Below are positions 1 to 8,998 of a stretch of DNA of 64,000 nt, piece by piece (the stretch's first letter is position 1; every line of letters begins with the position of its first letter). The stretch comes from Phycisphaerales bacterium (GTDB taxonomy: Bacteria > Planctomycetota > Phycisphaerae > Phycisphaerales > UBA1924). The position numbers were made by a program, and so were the translations under genes. Location: positions 96,891-160,890 of the forward strand of contig JADLCX010000041.1 of NCBI GenBank assembly GCA_020846975.1. The letters are read 5' to 3'. The notes under the pieces are model-generated. The model made no database searches, was not told where the DNA came from, and was given only the letters and a program-made list of their open reading frames with translations.

Positions 1-1605
1 ATCGGCCACGCCAAGAGCATCTGCCTCAACTCCGGGCTTGCGAAGAAGTACGGCGGCAAGTTCAACCTCCGCTTCGACGACACCAACCCGTCCAAGGAAG
101 AGCAGGAGTACGTCGATTCGATCAAGGCCGACATCAAGTGGCTCGGCGCGGATTGGGACGGCCCGAACGGAGGCGGCCTCTTTTTCGCTTCCGACTACTT
201 CGAGCAGATGTACGGCTTCGCGGTCGATCTCATCCGCAAGGGCAAGGCCTACGTCTGCCAGCTCTCCGCCGACGAGGTAAGCAAGCGCCGCGGCACTCCC
301 TCACAGCCCGCCACGAGCCCCCACCGCGATCGCCCCATCGAAGAGTCCTTGAAACTCTTTCTGGAGATGCGCGAAGGCAAGCATCCCAACGGCGCGATGT
401 CCCTGCGCGCGAAGATCGACCTCGCCAGCCCCAACTTCAACCTCCGCGATCCGGTCATGTACCGCATCCTGCACGAGCACCACCACAACACCGGCGACAA
501 GTGGTGCATCTACCCCATGTACGACTGGGCCCACGGCATCGAGGACTCCCTCGAGCAGATCACGCACTCCATCTGCACCCTCGAGTTCGAGGACCACCGC
601 CCGCTCTACGACTGGTTCATCGACGCTCTGGGCGCGCCCGCTCTCCGAGCCGGCTCGGGCCCCGCGGATGCAAACAACAAGGTCTGGCATTCCCAGCAGA
701 TCGAGTTCGCCAAGGGCCGCCCCACCTACACCCTCCTCTCCAAGCGCAACCTCCTCAAGATGGTCAGCGACAAGGTCGTTTCCGGCTGGGATGACCCTCG
801 CATGCCCACCGTCGCCGGCCTCCGCCGCCGCGGCTATCCGCCAGAGGCGATCCGTGCCGCGTGGGACGAGATCGGCGTCACCAAGGTCGAGAGCTGGATC
901 GATATCGGCCGCATCGAGAACGCCGTCCGCGACCACCTAAACAAAGTCGCCCCGCGCTACATGGCCGTTCTGCGCCCGCTCAAGGTCATCATCGAGAATC
1001 TCCCCGAAGGCCAGGTTGAGTGGCTCGACTGCGTGAACAACCCTGAAGATCCCGCCGCGGGCTCCCGCAAGGTCCCCTTCTCGCGCGAGCTCTTCATCGA
1101 GCGCGAAGACTTCATGGAAGTCCCCGCCAAGAAGTTCTTCCGCCTCGCCCTCCCCCCAACCGGCCAGGAAGTCCGCCTCCGCTGGGCTTTCTTCATCAAG
1201 TGCGTCGGCGTCGACAAAGACCCCGCGGGCAACATCACCGCCGTCCGCTGCACCTACGACCCCGCCACCCGCGGCGGCGATGCCCCCGACGGTCGAAAGG
1301 TGAAAGGTACCTTGCACTGGGTCAGCGCCACCCACGCCCTTCCCGCCGAGGTCCGCCTCTTCGACCGCCTTTTCAAGGTCGAACAGCCCGGCGCCGCCAC
1401 CGAGAACTTCATGGACGACTTCAATCCGCACTCGCTCGAAGTCGTCACCGCCATGCTCGAACCCGCGCTCGCTTCCGCGAGAGTCGGTGATCGTGTGCAG
1501 TTCGAGCGCAACGGCTACTTCTGCCTCGACCGCGACTCCACACCCGGCAAACCGGTTTGGAACCGCACCGTCACCCTCAAAGACAGCTGGGCCAAAGCCC
1601 AGTGA
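1..1605 (+). CDS. glnS: Glutaminyl-tRNA synthetase, C-terminal part (5' end outside window)
   Basis: Cytoplasmic class I aminoacyl-tRNA synthetase that charges tRNA-Gln. The frame is open from base 1, where the HIGH-type signature IGHAKS appears at once, so only a short N-terminal stretch is missing. The second ATP motif is [10 protein letters not shown] near residue 245. Conserved GlnRS blocks [15 protein letters not shown] and [15 protein letters not shown] lie between them, and the C-terminal beta-barrel anticodon region runs to the stop at 1603-1605. A short insertion (about residues 212-224, [13 protein letters not shown]) sits just before the [12 protein letters not shown] block. The gene converges with the response regulator at 1675. 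Identification is secure; GluRS is excluded by the GlnRS-specific blocks. Confidence 0.95.
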   Translation: MGHAKSICLNSGLAKKYGGKFNLRFDDTNPSKEEQEYVDSIKADIKWLGADWDGPNGGGLFFASDYFEQMYGFAVDLIRKGKAYVCQLSADEVSKRRGTPSQPATSPHRDRPIEESLKLFLEMREGKHPNGAMSLRAKIDLASPNFNLRDPVMYRILHEHHHNTGDKWCIYPMYDWAHGIEDSLEQITHSICTLEFEDHRPLYDWFIDALGAPALRAGSGPADANNKVWHSQQIEFAKGRPTYTLLSKRNLLKMVSDKVVSGWDDPRMPTVAGLRRRGYPPEAIRAAWDEIGVTKVESWIDIGRIENAVRDHLNKVAPRYMAVLRPLKVIIENLPEGQVEWLDCVNNPEDPAAGSRKVPFSRELFIEREDFMEVPAKKFFRLALPPTGQEVRLRWAFFIKCVGVDKDPAGNITAVRCTYDPATRGGDAPDGRKVKGTLHWVSATHALPAEVRLFDRLFKVEQPGAATENFMDDFNPHSLEVVTAMLEPALASARVGDRVQFERNGYFCLDRDSTPGKPVWNRTVTLKDSWAKAQ

Positions 1606-1674
1606 CCGGCACCGCGCTCGACCCACGCGCCGCGTCGCGGCGACCCCCCACCCCCCCCACCCCCCGCTCCGCCC

Positions 1675-2505
1675 TCACGCCTCCGCCAGCCCCTCCCTGA
1701 TCGCAAACTTCATCAAGTCGGTTCTCGACTCGACCCCCAACTTCTTCATCATCCGCTCCTGGTGCCCGTCGATCGTCTTGGCGCTGCGCGACAACTCCTT
1801 GGCGATCTCCACCCGCGACAGGCCCTTGCCGATCAGCCTCAGCACCTCCAACTCGCGGTCGGTCAGCGATTGCAGCACGGTGGCCGGAGGCGACGAGCCG
1901 CCCGCCGATCGGTCCGCGCCCGCCCGCTTGTCGGCGGTCCCCCCGCCACCGCCACCCGCCGCGCTCGCGCACCGCTGCCTGACCTTCGGCCCCATCACGA
2001 ACGCGCCCCCCGTGCTCCGGGCGATCTCGCGCACCCCAGCGACGATGTCTTCCAGTTCGTCGCCCTTGGCGAAGTACCCCCACGCCCCGCAGCTGTACGA
2101 CGCCGCGAGGTACCCATCGCGGATGTGCGCGCTCAGGAACGCGAACCGCAACCCCGGGTTCTGACGCCGCATCCGGTCGGCCGTCTCAAACACATCCGGC
2201 CCGGGCATCTCGATGTCGAGCAGCACCACATCCGGCTTGAGTTTCGCGACCTCGTCGAGCAGCCGTTCCGCCGAGGCCAGACGCCCGACCACGCGGATCC
2301 GCCCGTCGATCGCGAACTGCGCTTTCAGCCCTTCCACCAGCACCGCGTGATCATCCACGCACAGCACGCGAACGCCCGTCTCCGACACGGCCGCGCCGTC
2401 CGCGCGCGATGCGCCCCGCTTCACCGCCTTGCCTTCGCCCGCGGCGGTCCGCACCGTCCGTTCTCTGCCCGATTGCCTGGCCGGTTGAGTTGGCACGTCG
2501 CACAC
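1675..2505 (-). CDS. NarL/FixJ-family response regulator
   Basis: Cytoplasmic two-component transcription factor. The receiver domain (about residues 45-165) has the acidic pair CVDDH, phospho-acceptor Asp97 in LLDIEMPG and Lys147 in the switch region. A Gly-rich linker (about 184-207) leads to a LuxR-type helix-turn-helix (about 214-270, LTDRELEVLRLIGKGLS). The first codon is GTG, 9 bases after the stop of the kinase at 2515, and a GAGGAG Shine-Dalgarno almost touches it. The next GTG at 2496 has better spacing, so the true start may be there. Tight coupling to the kinase implies a cognate pair. The neighbouring cbb3 locus makes a role in oxygen or redox control plausible, but the targets are inference. 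Confidence 0.88.
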   Translation of the reverse strand: MCDVPTQPARQSGRERTVRTAAGEGKAVKRGASRADGAAVSETGVRVLCVDDHAVLVEGLKAQFAIDGRIRVVGRLASAERLLDEVAKLKPDVVLLDIEMPGPDVFETADRMRRQNPGLRFAFLSAHIRDGYLAASYSCGAWGYFAKGDELEDIVAGVREIARSTGGAFVMGPKVRQRCASAAGGGGGGTADKRAGADRSAGGSSPPATVLQSLTDRELEVLRLIGKGLSRVEIAKELSRSAKTIDGHQERMMKKLGVESRTDLMKFAIREGLAEA

Positions 2506-2514
2506 GCTCCTCGG

Positions 2515-4185
2515 TCACTCCCCCCAACCCTCCACCCCGACCAGCACGCGCCCGATCGCGGATCGCACCGCCTGAAAATCGCCGGGATTCTCGATCGTAA
2601 CAGGACCAAGCCCCCTCCACCGCGCCGCGTTCGGACCGTTCGTCCGACCCAGAACGACCACCCGGCGCTCCATGTTCCCCGGCGCACCCCGCTCCACCCA
2701 CGCCCGCACGCGCTCGAACTCCCGCGCACCGGAATCCGTGACCCACACCCTCGCGCCCTCCGTCGCCTCCGTCTCCACCCGCAGCCCGGCGCATTCAAGC
2801 ATGTGCCGGATCAACCCAGCCGCACGCCCATCCGACACGCGAACGACCGCGACCGCCGGACCGCGTTCGCCGTCCGAGGGTCGCCCGCCCCGCGCGGCCG
2901 CGCCCGGCCCTCGCGCCGACCGAACCGCCGGCAGCATCAGCATCACCGTCGTGCCCCTCCCAACGCCCGACTCGATCTCTACCCGCCCCCCCGCCTGGTC
3001 CACAACCTTGTGCACCAGCGCCAGGCCCAGCCCCGTGCCCAGCCCGCGCGGCTTGGTCGTGAAGAACATCTCAAACGCCCGCCGCCGAACCTCCTCGCTC
3101 ATCCCGCTCCCGTTGTCTTCCACGCTCAGCCGCACCCATCGCCGACCGCCCGCGCCGCCGTCCTCCTCGACCGCCGCGCGGATGTGCACCATCCCCTGCC
3201 GGCGCTTCCGCTGGCTGGGAGGCGGGATCGCCTCTCCCGAGTTCACGACCAGATTGAGCACCGCCTGCGTCAGCCCGTGCACCGCCACCGCGACACGCGG
3301 CAGCCCGCGCGGGATCGATGCCGACACCCGCACGTGCCTGGGCACCGATTTCGAGAGCAGCACGCCCGTCTGACCCCACCACTCGTGCAGGTCCGTCACG
3401 CTTCTCTCGCCGCCCCCGCGCGCGGCCGCCTCGGCCTCCGGGTCCAGCGCCAGGAAGTGCAGCCCGTCGGCGAGCTGTTGAAGGTACGCCACGCTCTTGC
3501 GCACCTCGTCAACGTGCTCCCGCTCCGCCGTGCCCAGCCGACCTCGCTCGCCCGCCGCCCGCAGCGCGTTCAACCTCGCCCGCACCGGCAGCAGCACGTT
3601 GTTCATGTCGTGCCCCAGCCCCGCCGCCAGCGTGCCGATCGACGCCATCCGGTCCGCCATCCGCAGCCGTGCGTGCGCGGTGTGCAGCGCCGTCGTCTGC
3701 TCCGCAAGCAGCCGCTCCGAGCGCACACGCTCCTCTTCCTGGCTCCTCTCCGCCGCCACGAACTCGCTGATGTCGCGGATGATCCCCACGAACAGCGGCG
3801 GACCGCCCGATACCTCCGCTCGCGACACGCACAACTCGATCGGAAGCCGCGTGCCGTTCTTCCGCACGGCCTCGAACCTTCGCGGCCGGTTCATGATGTT
3901 CGTCAGGCCGGTCTGCTGGTACTTCGCCAGGTAGCCATCGTGCGCCGAGCGGTACGGCTCGGGCATCAGCACGCTCACGTTCCGCCCCACCAGGTCCGCC
4001 GGGCTCCACCCCAGCACCCGCTCGACCGAATCGCTCGCCGACTGCACCACGCCCCCCGCGTCGATCGTCACGATCGGATCGAGCGCGGCCGCCAGCACGG
4101 CCCGATCCCGCTCCGCCGTGTGCCCCTCCACCACGCGCCCGCCCACACGGGTGCCCGAACCTCGCTTGCCGCCTGATCGACCCAT
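2515..4185 (-). CDS. FixL-like PAS sensor histidine kinase
   Basis: Soluble sensor kinase of about 556 residues with no membrane segment. The N-terminal PAS domain (about 33-145) closely resembles the FixL haem-PAS: it has SAHDGYLAKY with His82 at the haem-ligand position of FixL, and Arg102 at the position of the FixL oxygen-switch arginine. A linker leads to a His-box (GLGHDMNN, His192), N-box (VLNLVVNSGEAI), G1 (VEDNGSGM) and G2 (GLGTGLGLAL). About 130 C-terminal residues after the ATPase look like a degenerate receiver-like segment. The ATG at 4185 is chosen because further extension would overlap the divergent gene at 4330. It is probably co-transcribed with the regulator at 2505. Haem binding is inferred from motif positions; many FixL-like PAS domains carry the His without proven haem. 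Confidence 0.9.
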   Translation of the reverse strand: MGRSGGKRGSGTRVGGRVVEGHTAERDRAVLAAALDPIVTIDAGGVVQSASDSVERVLGWSPADLVGRNVSVLMPEPYRSAHDGYLAKYQQTGLTNIMNRPRRFEAVRKNGTRLPIELCVSRAEVSGGPPLFVGIIRDISEFVAAERSQEEERVRSERLLAEQTTALHTAHARLRMADRMASIGTLAAGLGHDMNNVLLPVRARLNALRAAGERGRLGTAEREHVDEVRKSVAYLQQLADGLHFLALDPEAEAAARGGGERSVTDLHEWWGQTGVLLSKSVPRHVRVSASIPRGLPRVAVAVHGLTQAVLNLVVNSGEAIPPPSQRKRRQGMVHIRAAVEEDGGAGGRRWVRLSVEDNGSGMSEEVRRRAFEMFFTTKPRGLGTGLGLALVHKVVDQAGGRVEIESGVGRGTTVMLMLPAVRSARGPGAAARGGRPSDGERGPAVAVVRVSDGRAAGLIRHMLECAGLRVETEATEGARVWVTDSGAREFERVRAWVERGAPGNMERRVVVLGRTNGPNAARWRGLGPVTIENPGDFQAVRSAIGRVLVGVEGWGE

Positions 4186-4329
4186 GCACCTTCCCGTTCG
4201 CCCCCCACCACCCACCGTTCCGCCCACACCATTATTGTCCCGGCCCGACCCGCCTCGCACCCACGCACTGCCACCTCGATAGGGGAACTTTCCGCGTGGA
4301 GAGAACCGGTCCGTCACGGCAAGATCACC

Positions 4330-4662
4330 ATGTTGACGACCGACCCGCACAACCCCTCGCGCGGTCGCCCCGATCCTCGCGACCGACGATCGGCGCACGC
4401 CCCTCGGCTGGACCAGTACCTCGGCCCGGCATCCCGCGCCCACGCGCCCGTCCGTCGCACCATCCTCATCATCACCGGCCTTCGCGACAACGCCTCGCGC
4501 GAGCGCGTCTCCGACCACCTGATCCGCGTCCGCGGCGTCCGCGATGTTTCCGTCAGCCTCATGCGCGGCCAAGCCGTCGTCGAGCACGCGCCCGATTGCC
4601 CTTTGCAGGACCTCATCGCCGCCGTCGCCGCGGCCGGATTCGTCGCGGCCATCAGAACCTGA
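4330..4662 (+). CDS. HMA-fold small protein lacking the CxxC metal site
   Basis: Protein of 110 residues. After a basic, probably disordered leader of about 40 residues comes a ferredoxin-like heavy-metal-associated fold: a beta strand (TILIITGL), a helix (RERVSDHLIRV), the GVRDVSVSLMRGQAVVEH hairpin and a last helix ending AAGFVA. In metallochaperones the loop after the first strand carries CxxC; here it reads GLRDNASRER with no Cys. Metal binding through the usual site is therefore not expected. It starts a forward gene run (CBS protein, outer-membrane barrel) next to the cbb3 copper-oxidase locus. It could be a protein-interaction remnant of an HMA domain. Function unknown. Confidence 0.7.
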   Translation: MLTTDPHNPSRGRPDPRDRRSAHAPRLDQYLGPASRAHAPVRRTILIITGLRDNASRERVSDHLIRVRGVRDVSVSLMRGQAVVEHAPDCPLQDLIAAVAAAGFVAAIRT

Positions 4663-4695
4663 ACGCTCTCCAAGTCTCCGCCAGGAGCTCCCGCC

Positions 4696-5163
4696 ATGTC
4701 ACTGGTCAAGTCCGAACTCAAGGCCAAGGACATCATGACACCCGATCCCGTGTGTGTCACGCCCGCCACCCGCATCCGTGAACTGGCCCTGGTCTTTGAG
4801 GAGCACGAGATCTCCGGGGTTCCCGTCGTCGATCAGCAGGGCAAGGTCGTCGGTGTCGTCTCGAAGACCGATCTCATCCGCCGCTGCTCCGAGGGCATCG
4901 ACGACATCCCCCCGGCCTACCTGTTCGAGATCCTCTCCGAACGCGGCGACACCGAGTCCTCCGCCGAAGTCATGCCCGAACCGCTGATCTGCGTCGATGA
5001 CTTCATGACCGAGGACCCGCTCACCGTCGCGCCCGATCTCTCCGTCACCGCCGTCGCCAGGCTCATGTCCGAGAAGCGCATCCATCGCGCCATCGTCGCC
5101 GATGCCGAGGGCTTTCCCCTCGGCATCATCACCAGCATGGACATGCTCGCGCTCATCCGCTGA
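4696..5163 (+). CDS. CBS-domain pair protein
   Basis: Stand-alone tandem CBS protein of 155 residues. The two repeats are about residues 11-65 (DIMTPDPVCVTP to GVVSKTDLIRR) and 98-153 (DFMTEDPLTVAP to LGIITSMDMLA). Such Bateman modules bind adenine nucleotides and tune partner proteins or act as energy sensors; this is family knowledge, and no partner is fused here. A good Shine-Dalgarno (CAGGAG) precedes the ATG. It lies 33 bases after the HMA-fold gene and 79 bases before the barrel gene, so all three are probably one transcript ending at the hairpin at 6212. Small CBS proteins often occur near anaerobic or low-oxygen genes. Confidence 0.88.
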   Translation: MSLVKSELKAKDIMTPDPVCVTPATRIRELALVFEEHEISGVPVVDQQGKVVGVVSKTDLIRRCSEGIDDIPPAYLFEILSERGDTESSAEVMPEPLICVDDFMTEDPLTVAPDLSVTAVARLMSEKRIHRAIVADAEGFPLGIITSMDMLALIR

Positions 5164-5242
5164 ATGTTCCGCCGTCCGGCCCGCGCCGCCGCGGCCGTAC
5201 CGGCACAAACCCGTCCTCGGCGGCCATTCAAGGGGATTGACC

Positions 5243-6142
5243 ATGAACACCCGTTCCTCGCATCGACTGGCCGGCGTGCTGGCCGCGGCCGCCTTATCCG
5301 GCTTCGCGGCCGCCGGCACCGACACCTTCACCCTCTTCAGCGGCCGGATCGCCAACCCATCGGGCGACCAGCAGTTCGTCGCGCCGGTCACGGCGCCCTA
5401 CTACCACGAAAACTCCCTCATCACCACCGACGTTCGCGCCTGGTACGCCTACCACAAGTTCAACAGCGACTCGATCCTCGGCCCCGATTCCAACGCCAGC
5501 GACTACGCCGTGCAGGTCCGGTTGGCCCTGACCGACCGGCTGCAGCTCGTCGCGTACAAGGACGGGTTCCTCGATTTCGACGGCGCGGTCGTGAACTCCG
5601 AAGGCTGGAACGACGTCGCCGCCGGACTGAAGTGGCAGTTCCTGCGCATGGATGACGCCCAGCTCTTCGCCGCGCTGGGTGGCGGCTACGAGTTCAACTG
5701 GGGCGAGAGCCGCGCCCTGCAGAACGACGGCGAGGCCCGCATCTGGGCCTCGCTCGACAAGGGCTTCGACAAGTTCCACGCCGGCCTCACCCTCAACTAC
5801 CGGATCACCACCAGCGACGAGGACCGCGACAACGGCAACAGCGACATCTTCTCCTGGCACGCCCGCGCCGACTACCGGCTCTTCGACAAGTTCAGCCCCG
5901 TCGTCGAGCTCAACGGCTATCACATCGTCTCTGACAGCGACACCGGCCTCACACTCAATGGCGCCGACGTGCTCAACCTCGGGTCCACCGACGCCGACGC
6001 CACCATCACCATGGGCCTCGGCGCCGAGTTCCGCATCGAGGACAACTTCTCCATCCGCGGGGCCTACGAGTTCCCCCTCGCGGACAACGACGACAGCCTC
6101 TTCGGAACGCGGATCACACTCTCCATCGTCTACGGGTTCTGA
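5243..6142 (+). CDS. Predicted outer-membrane beta-barrel protein
   Basis: Secreted protein of 299 residues with an N-terminal signal peptide (basic NTRSSHR, then Ala/Leu-rich to about residue 25). The rest alternates polar and hydrophobic residues with aromatic girdles and regular turn-rich strands (for example YAVQVRLALTDRLQLVAYK, FHAGLTLNYRI, IRGAYEFPL), ending in ITLSIVYGF. A terminal Phe after alternating residues is the classic assembly signal of outer-membrane barrels. No specific porin family is recognised. The ATG at 5243 follows AAGGGGATTGACC and is preferred to upstream in-frame starts because the signal peptide begins there. It is the last gene of the forward run and is followed by a strong terminator. 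Confidence 0.72.
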   Translation: MNTRSSHRLAGVLAAAALSGFAAAGTDTFTLFSGRIANPSGDQQFVAPVTAPYYHENSLITTDVRAWYAYHKFNSDSILGPDSNASDYAVQVRLALTDRLQLVAYKDGFLDFDGAVVNSEGWNDVAAGLKWQFLRMDDAQLFAALGGGYEFNWGESRALQNDGEARIWASLDKGFDKFHAGLTLNYRITTSDEDRDNGNSDIFSWHARADYRLFDKFSPVVELNGYHIVSDSDTGLTLNGADVLNLGSTDADATITMGLGAEFRIEDNFSIRGAYEFPLADNDDSLFGTRITLSIVYGF

Positions 6143-6211
6143 TCCCGACCCTCCCCAACCCCCGAAACTTCTGCTTCGCACCCCGTTCTGCCTTCGGGCG
6201 TGCACGAGCAA

Positions 6212-6246
6212 CCGGAGGCCGCCACCAGCGGCCTCCGGCTTTCTTT
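6212..6246 (+). terminator. Intrinsic terminator after the barrel gene
   Basis: A perfect 11-bp stem (6212-6222 pairs with 6228-6238) with a 5-base loop is followed by CTTTCTTT. It lies 70 bases after the barrel stop codon and separates the forward run from the convergent cco operon. Confidence 0.85.
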
Positions 6247-6288
6247 GCGCACGATGATCCCACGCGCGACCACTCGGGCGCCCGCTTC

Positions 6289-6447
6289 TCACCCCTTCCG
6301 CCGCGCCCCATCATCATCCGGCAGCATCCGGTACGCCGGGGTCTCCAGGTCGTCGAACTGCCCCGCCCGCGCCGCGCGGATGAACGCCACCACCGCACCC
6401 GCCGCGATCACCAGCGCCACCGGCACCATCACATACAGCACGCTCAT
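6289..6447 (-). CDS. ccoS: cbb3 oxidase maturation protein CcoS (FixS)
   Basis: Small membrane protein of 52 residues, too short for many gene finders. One N-terminal transmembrane helix (MSVLYVMVPVALVIAAGAVV) is followed by the family hallmark FIRAARAGQFDDLETPAYRM. CcoS is needed, with CcoI, for insertion of cofactors into cbb3 oxidase. It is the last gene of the locus. Its ATG overlaps the stop of a 7-codon mini-frame created by a 20-bp tandem duplication at the ccoI/ccoS junction, and GGAGGGG in the repeat unit serves as ribosome-binding site. Confidence 0.9.
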   Translation of the reverse strand: MSVLYVMVPVALVIAAGAVVAFIRAARAGQFDDLETPAYRMLPDDDGARRKG

Positions 6448-6486
6448 GGCCTGACCCCTCCGTTCATGGCCTGACCCCTCCGTTCA
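6444..6486. repeat. 20-bp tandem duplication at the ccoI-ccoS junction
   Basis: Two exact adjacent copies of a 20-base unit (6445-6464 and 6465-6484; period-20 identity holds over 6444-6486). On the coding strand each copy holds GGAGGGG and an ATGA. The first copy met in transcription carries the ccoI stop, the second the ccoS start. Confidence 0.95.
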
Positions 6487-8995
6487 CCGGCCCCCTGAAC
6501 GCCCCCGTCCGCAGGCAGATCGCCACCACCGTGAACGAACTGGCCGGCATGATGATCGCCGCCCACAGCGGCGAGATCAGCCCCGCCATCGAGAGCGCGG
6601 CCGCGACCACGTTGTACCCCAGGCTCGTCGCGATCGTCCAGTGGATCGCACGCATCGTCCGCCGCGAGCCCTCCAGCAGTTCCACCAGCGGCCCAAGACC
6701 CTCGCGGCCCAGCGAAACATCCGCCGCGGCGAGGCTCGCCTCCGCGCCGCCCCGCACCGCCACGCCCACCGTCGCCGCCGCCAGCGCGGCCGCGTCGTTC
6801 ACACCATCGCCCACCATCACCACCCGCTCGCGCTCCGCGAGCGACCGCACGAAGTCCAGCTTCTCTTCCGGGCTCACGCCCGCGAAGCAATCCTCCGACC
6901 CCAGCCCCAGCCGCCGCGCCGTCGCGCTCACAACATCCGGGTGATCGCCCGACAGCACCCGCACCTTCCACCCCCGCGCACGAATCTGATCGATCGCCGC
7001 CGCCGCCTCCGGTCGCTCCGCATCCCCCAGCGCGGCCACGGCCACGCACCGCCCCTCCACCGCGCAGTACACCGGCGACAGCGCATCCAATAGTGCTTCG
7101 CGCCCGCCCCGATCCATCTCCGCCCCCACCTCCACCCAGCGCGACCTCATCAGCGCGAGCGTCCCCACCACCACGCGCCGACCGTTGACCACGCCCTCGA
7201 TGCCCGTTCCCGCGCGACCGGCGTGCTGCACCACCTCCATCGCGACCGTCGCATCCATGCCCGGCCCCGCCAGGTCTCGAGCCATGGCCCGCCCCGCCGG
7301 GTGCGACGACCCGGCCTCCACCGCCGCCACCAACCCGCGGGCCCACTCCGCCCCGCGCCACCAGACGACCGACAACCGCCCCATCGTCAACGTCCCGGTC
7401 TTGTCCAGCACCACCGTTCCCGCCGCGCCCGGTCCGGCAAGCGTCTGTATCGCGTCCCCGCCCTTGATCAGGATCCCGCGCCGCGCCGCCCGCCCGATCG
7501 CCACCGTCATCGCCAATGGCGTCGCCAGCCCGAGCCCGCACGGGCATGTCGCGATCAACAGCGCCACCGCGCGATCGACCGCGACGTGCACGCCGTCTCG
7601 CCACCAGATCCCCAGCGTCACCCCCGCGAGCGCGAGCAGCACCCACAGCAGCCACTTGCCCCACCGGTCCGCCAGCCGGACGATCGCCGCCCTCCGGCGC
7701 GAGGCCTCCTCCACCATCCGCATCAGCCTGCCGATCCGCGTCCCCTCGCCCGTCGCCTCCGTGCGAACGCGGATCGTCGAAGCCAGGTTCACCGTGCCCG
7801 CCGCCACGCGCTCGCCCATCTCGGCCCGCACGGGACGCGACTCGCCGGTAAGCATCGACGCGTCGATCGACGTCCGCCCCGACTCGATCACGCCGTCCAC
7901 CGGCACGCTGTCCCCCGCGCGAACCTCCACCACCTCGCCCGTCGAAAGAGCCTCCGTCGGCACCTCCGTCACCGCCCCGTCCTCCCCCACCCGCCGCGCC
8001 ACGGCCGGCGTCAGCGAGAACAGCAGTTCCAGCGCATCGCTCGCCGATCGCTGCTGCCGCTGCTGCACGAACCGACCGATCAGCAGGAAGAAGACCAGCG
8101 TCGAGATCGAGTCGAAGTAGATATCCCCAACCCCCGTGCCGCCGCTCACCGTCTTCCAGGTCCCCCACGCCCCGCCCAGGTAAAGCCCCATCGCGATCGG
8201 CACGTCCAGGTGGACCGTCCGCGTGCGGATCGCCGCCAACGCGCTGCGCGCAAAAACCATCCCCGGCCACGCCAGGCACACCGCGTTCAGCCCCATCGCC
8301 GCCCACCGGAACATCCGCTCGATCCCCGGCTCGATCCCCTCGAACATGCCCGCGTACAGCGCGAAGTACAGCAGCATGATGTTGCCGGCGCACGCGCCCG
8401 CCACCGCCGTCTTCACCAGCATCCGCCGGTCTTCCCGCCGTCGCGCCTCACGCGCCCGGTCTCCCCCCATCCCGCGTGCCGGGTGCGCGGGATAGCCCAG
8501 CGTGTCCAGCGTCCTCACCACGCGGCTCAGCGCCACCCGCGACGGATCGAACACCACCGTCACCGCCGCGCGCCGAAGATCCAGCCTCGCCTCCACCACC
8601 CCCGGAACGACCCGCGGCAACTTCTCCACCAGCCACACGCACGCCGCGCAGTGCACACCCTCGAGCAGCAACTCCGTGCTCGACAGCCCGCCGGCCAGCA
8701 CGCGGCAGTACAGCGCGTGGAACGTCGGGTCGTCGTACTCCGAGTACCCGCGCCCCGTCTCCTTCGCCGGGCCGACCTCGCCCCCGGACCGCTCCAGCAG
8801 CCGGTAGTACTCCCGCAGCCCGCACGAGTCGATCACGCGGTACGCCGCCTCGCACCCGTGGCAGCAGAACTGCTCCGCCCCGCCCTCACGCACCAGCCCG
8901 TCCGGCACCGGCAACGCACAGTGAGAGCACAACGAACGCCCCGACGCCCTCGCCGCACCGAGCCTCACCTGCGGATGCGATGACGCGATCGACAC
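6464..8995 (-). CDS. ccoI: Copper-translocating P-type ATPase CcoI (FixI)
   Basis: P1B-type ATPase of 843 residues in the inner membrane, supplying copper for cbb3 oxidase assembly. The N-terminus has the Cys-rich ATPase-associated domain (C23xxC26, C44C45xxC48 in CCHGCEAAY), then one HMA domain with C116AAC119. Later come the membrane CPC motif (TCPCGLGLATP), the phosphorylation site DKTGTLT and the hinge GDGVNDAAAL. The length and Cys arrangement are those of FixI/CcoI rather than general CopA. It follows the TauE/SafE-like gene by 3 bases and runs into ccoS through an ATGA overlap complicated by a 20-bp duplication. Confidence 0.95.
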   Translation of the reverse strand: MSIASSHPQVRLGAARASGRSLCSHCALPVPDGLVREGGAEQFCCHGCEAAYRVIDSCGLREYYRLLERSGGEVGPAKETGRGYSEYDDPTFHALYCRVLAGGLSSTELLLEGVHCAACVWLVEKLPRVVPGVVEARLDLRRAAVTVVFDPSRVALSRVVRTLDTLGYPAHPARGMGGDRAREARRREDRRMLVKTAVAGACAGNIMLLYFALYAGMFEGIEPGIERMFRWAAMGLNAVCLAWPGMVFARSALAAIRTRTVHLDVPIAMGLYLGGAWGTWKTVSGGTGVGDIYFDSISTLVFFLLIGRFVQQRQQRSASDALELLFSLTPAVARRVGEDGAVTEVPTEALSTGEVVEVRAGDSVPVDGVIESGRTSIDASMLTGESRPVRAEMGERVAAGTVNLASTIRVRTEATGEGTRIGRLMRMVEEASRRRAAIVRLADRWGKWLLWVLLALAGVTLGIWWRDGVHVAVDRAVALLIATCPCGLGLATPLAMTVAIGRAARRGILIKGGDAIQTLAGPGAAGTVVLDKTGTLTMGRLSVVWWRGAEWARGLVAAVEAGSSHPAGRAMARDLAGPGMDATVAMEVVQHAGRAGTGIEGVVNGRRVVVGTLALMRSRWVEVGAEMDRGGREALLDALSPVYCAVEGRCVAVAALGDAERPEAAAAIDQIRARGWKVRVLSGDHPDVVSATARRLGLGSEDCFAGVSPEEKLDFVRSLAERERVVMVGDGVNDAAALAAATVGVAVRGGAEASLAAADVSLGREGLGPLVELLEGSRRTMRAIHWTIATSLGYNVVAAALSMAGLISPLWAAIIMPASSFTVVAICLRTGAFRGPVNGGVRP

Positions 8996-8998
8996 GCC

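Noticed and set aside
4186..4587. Longer N-terminus for the FixL-like kinase.
   Set aside because: It would overlap the divergent gene at 4330 and shows no domain; the ATG at 4185 is adequate.
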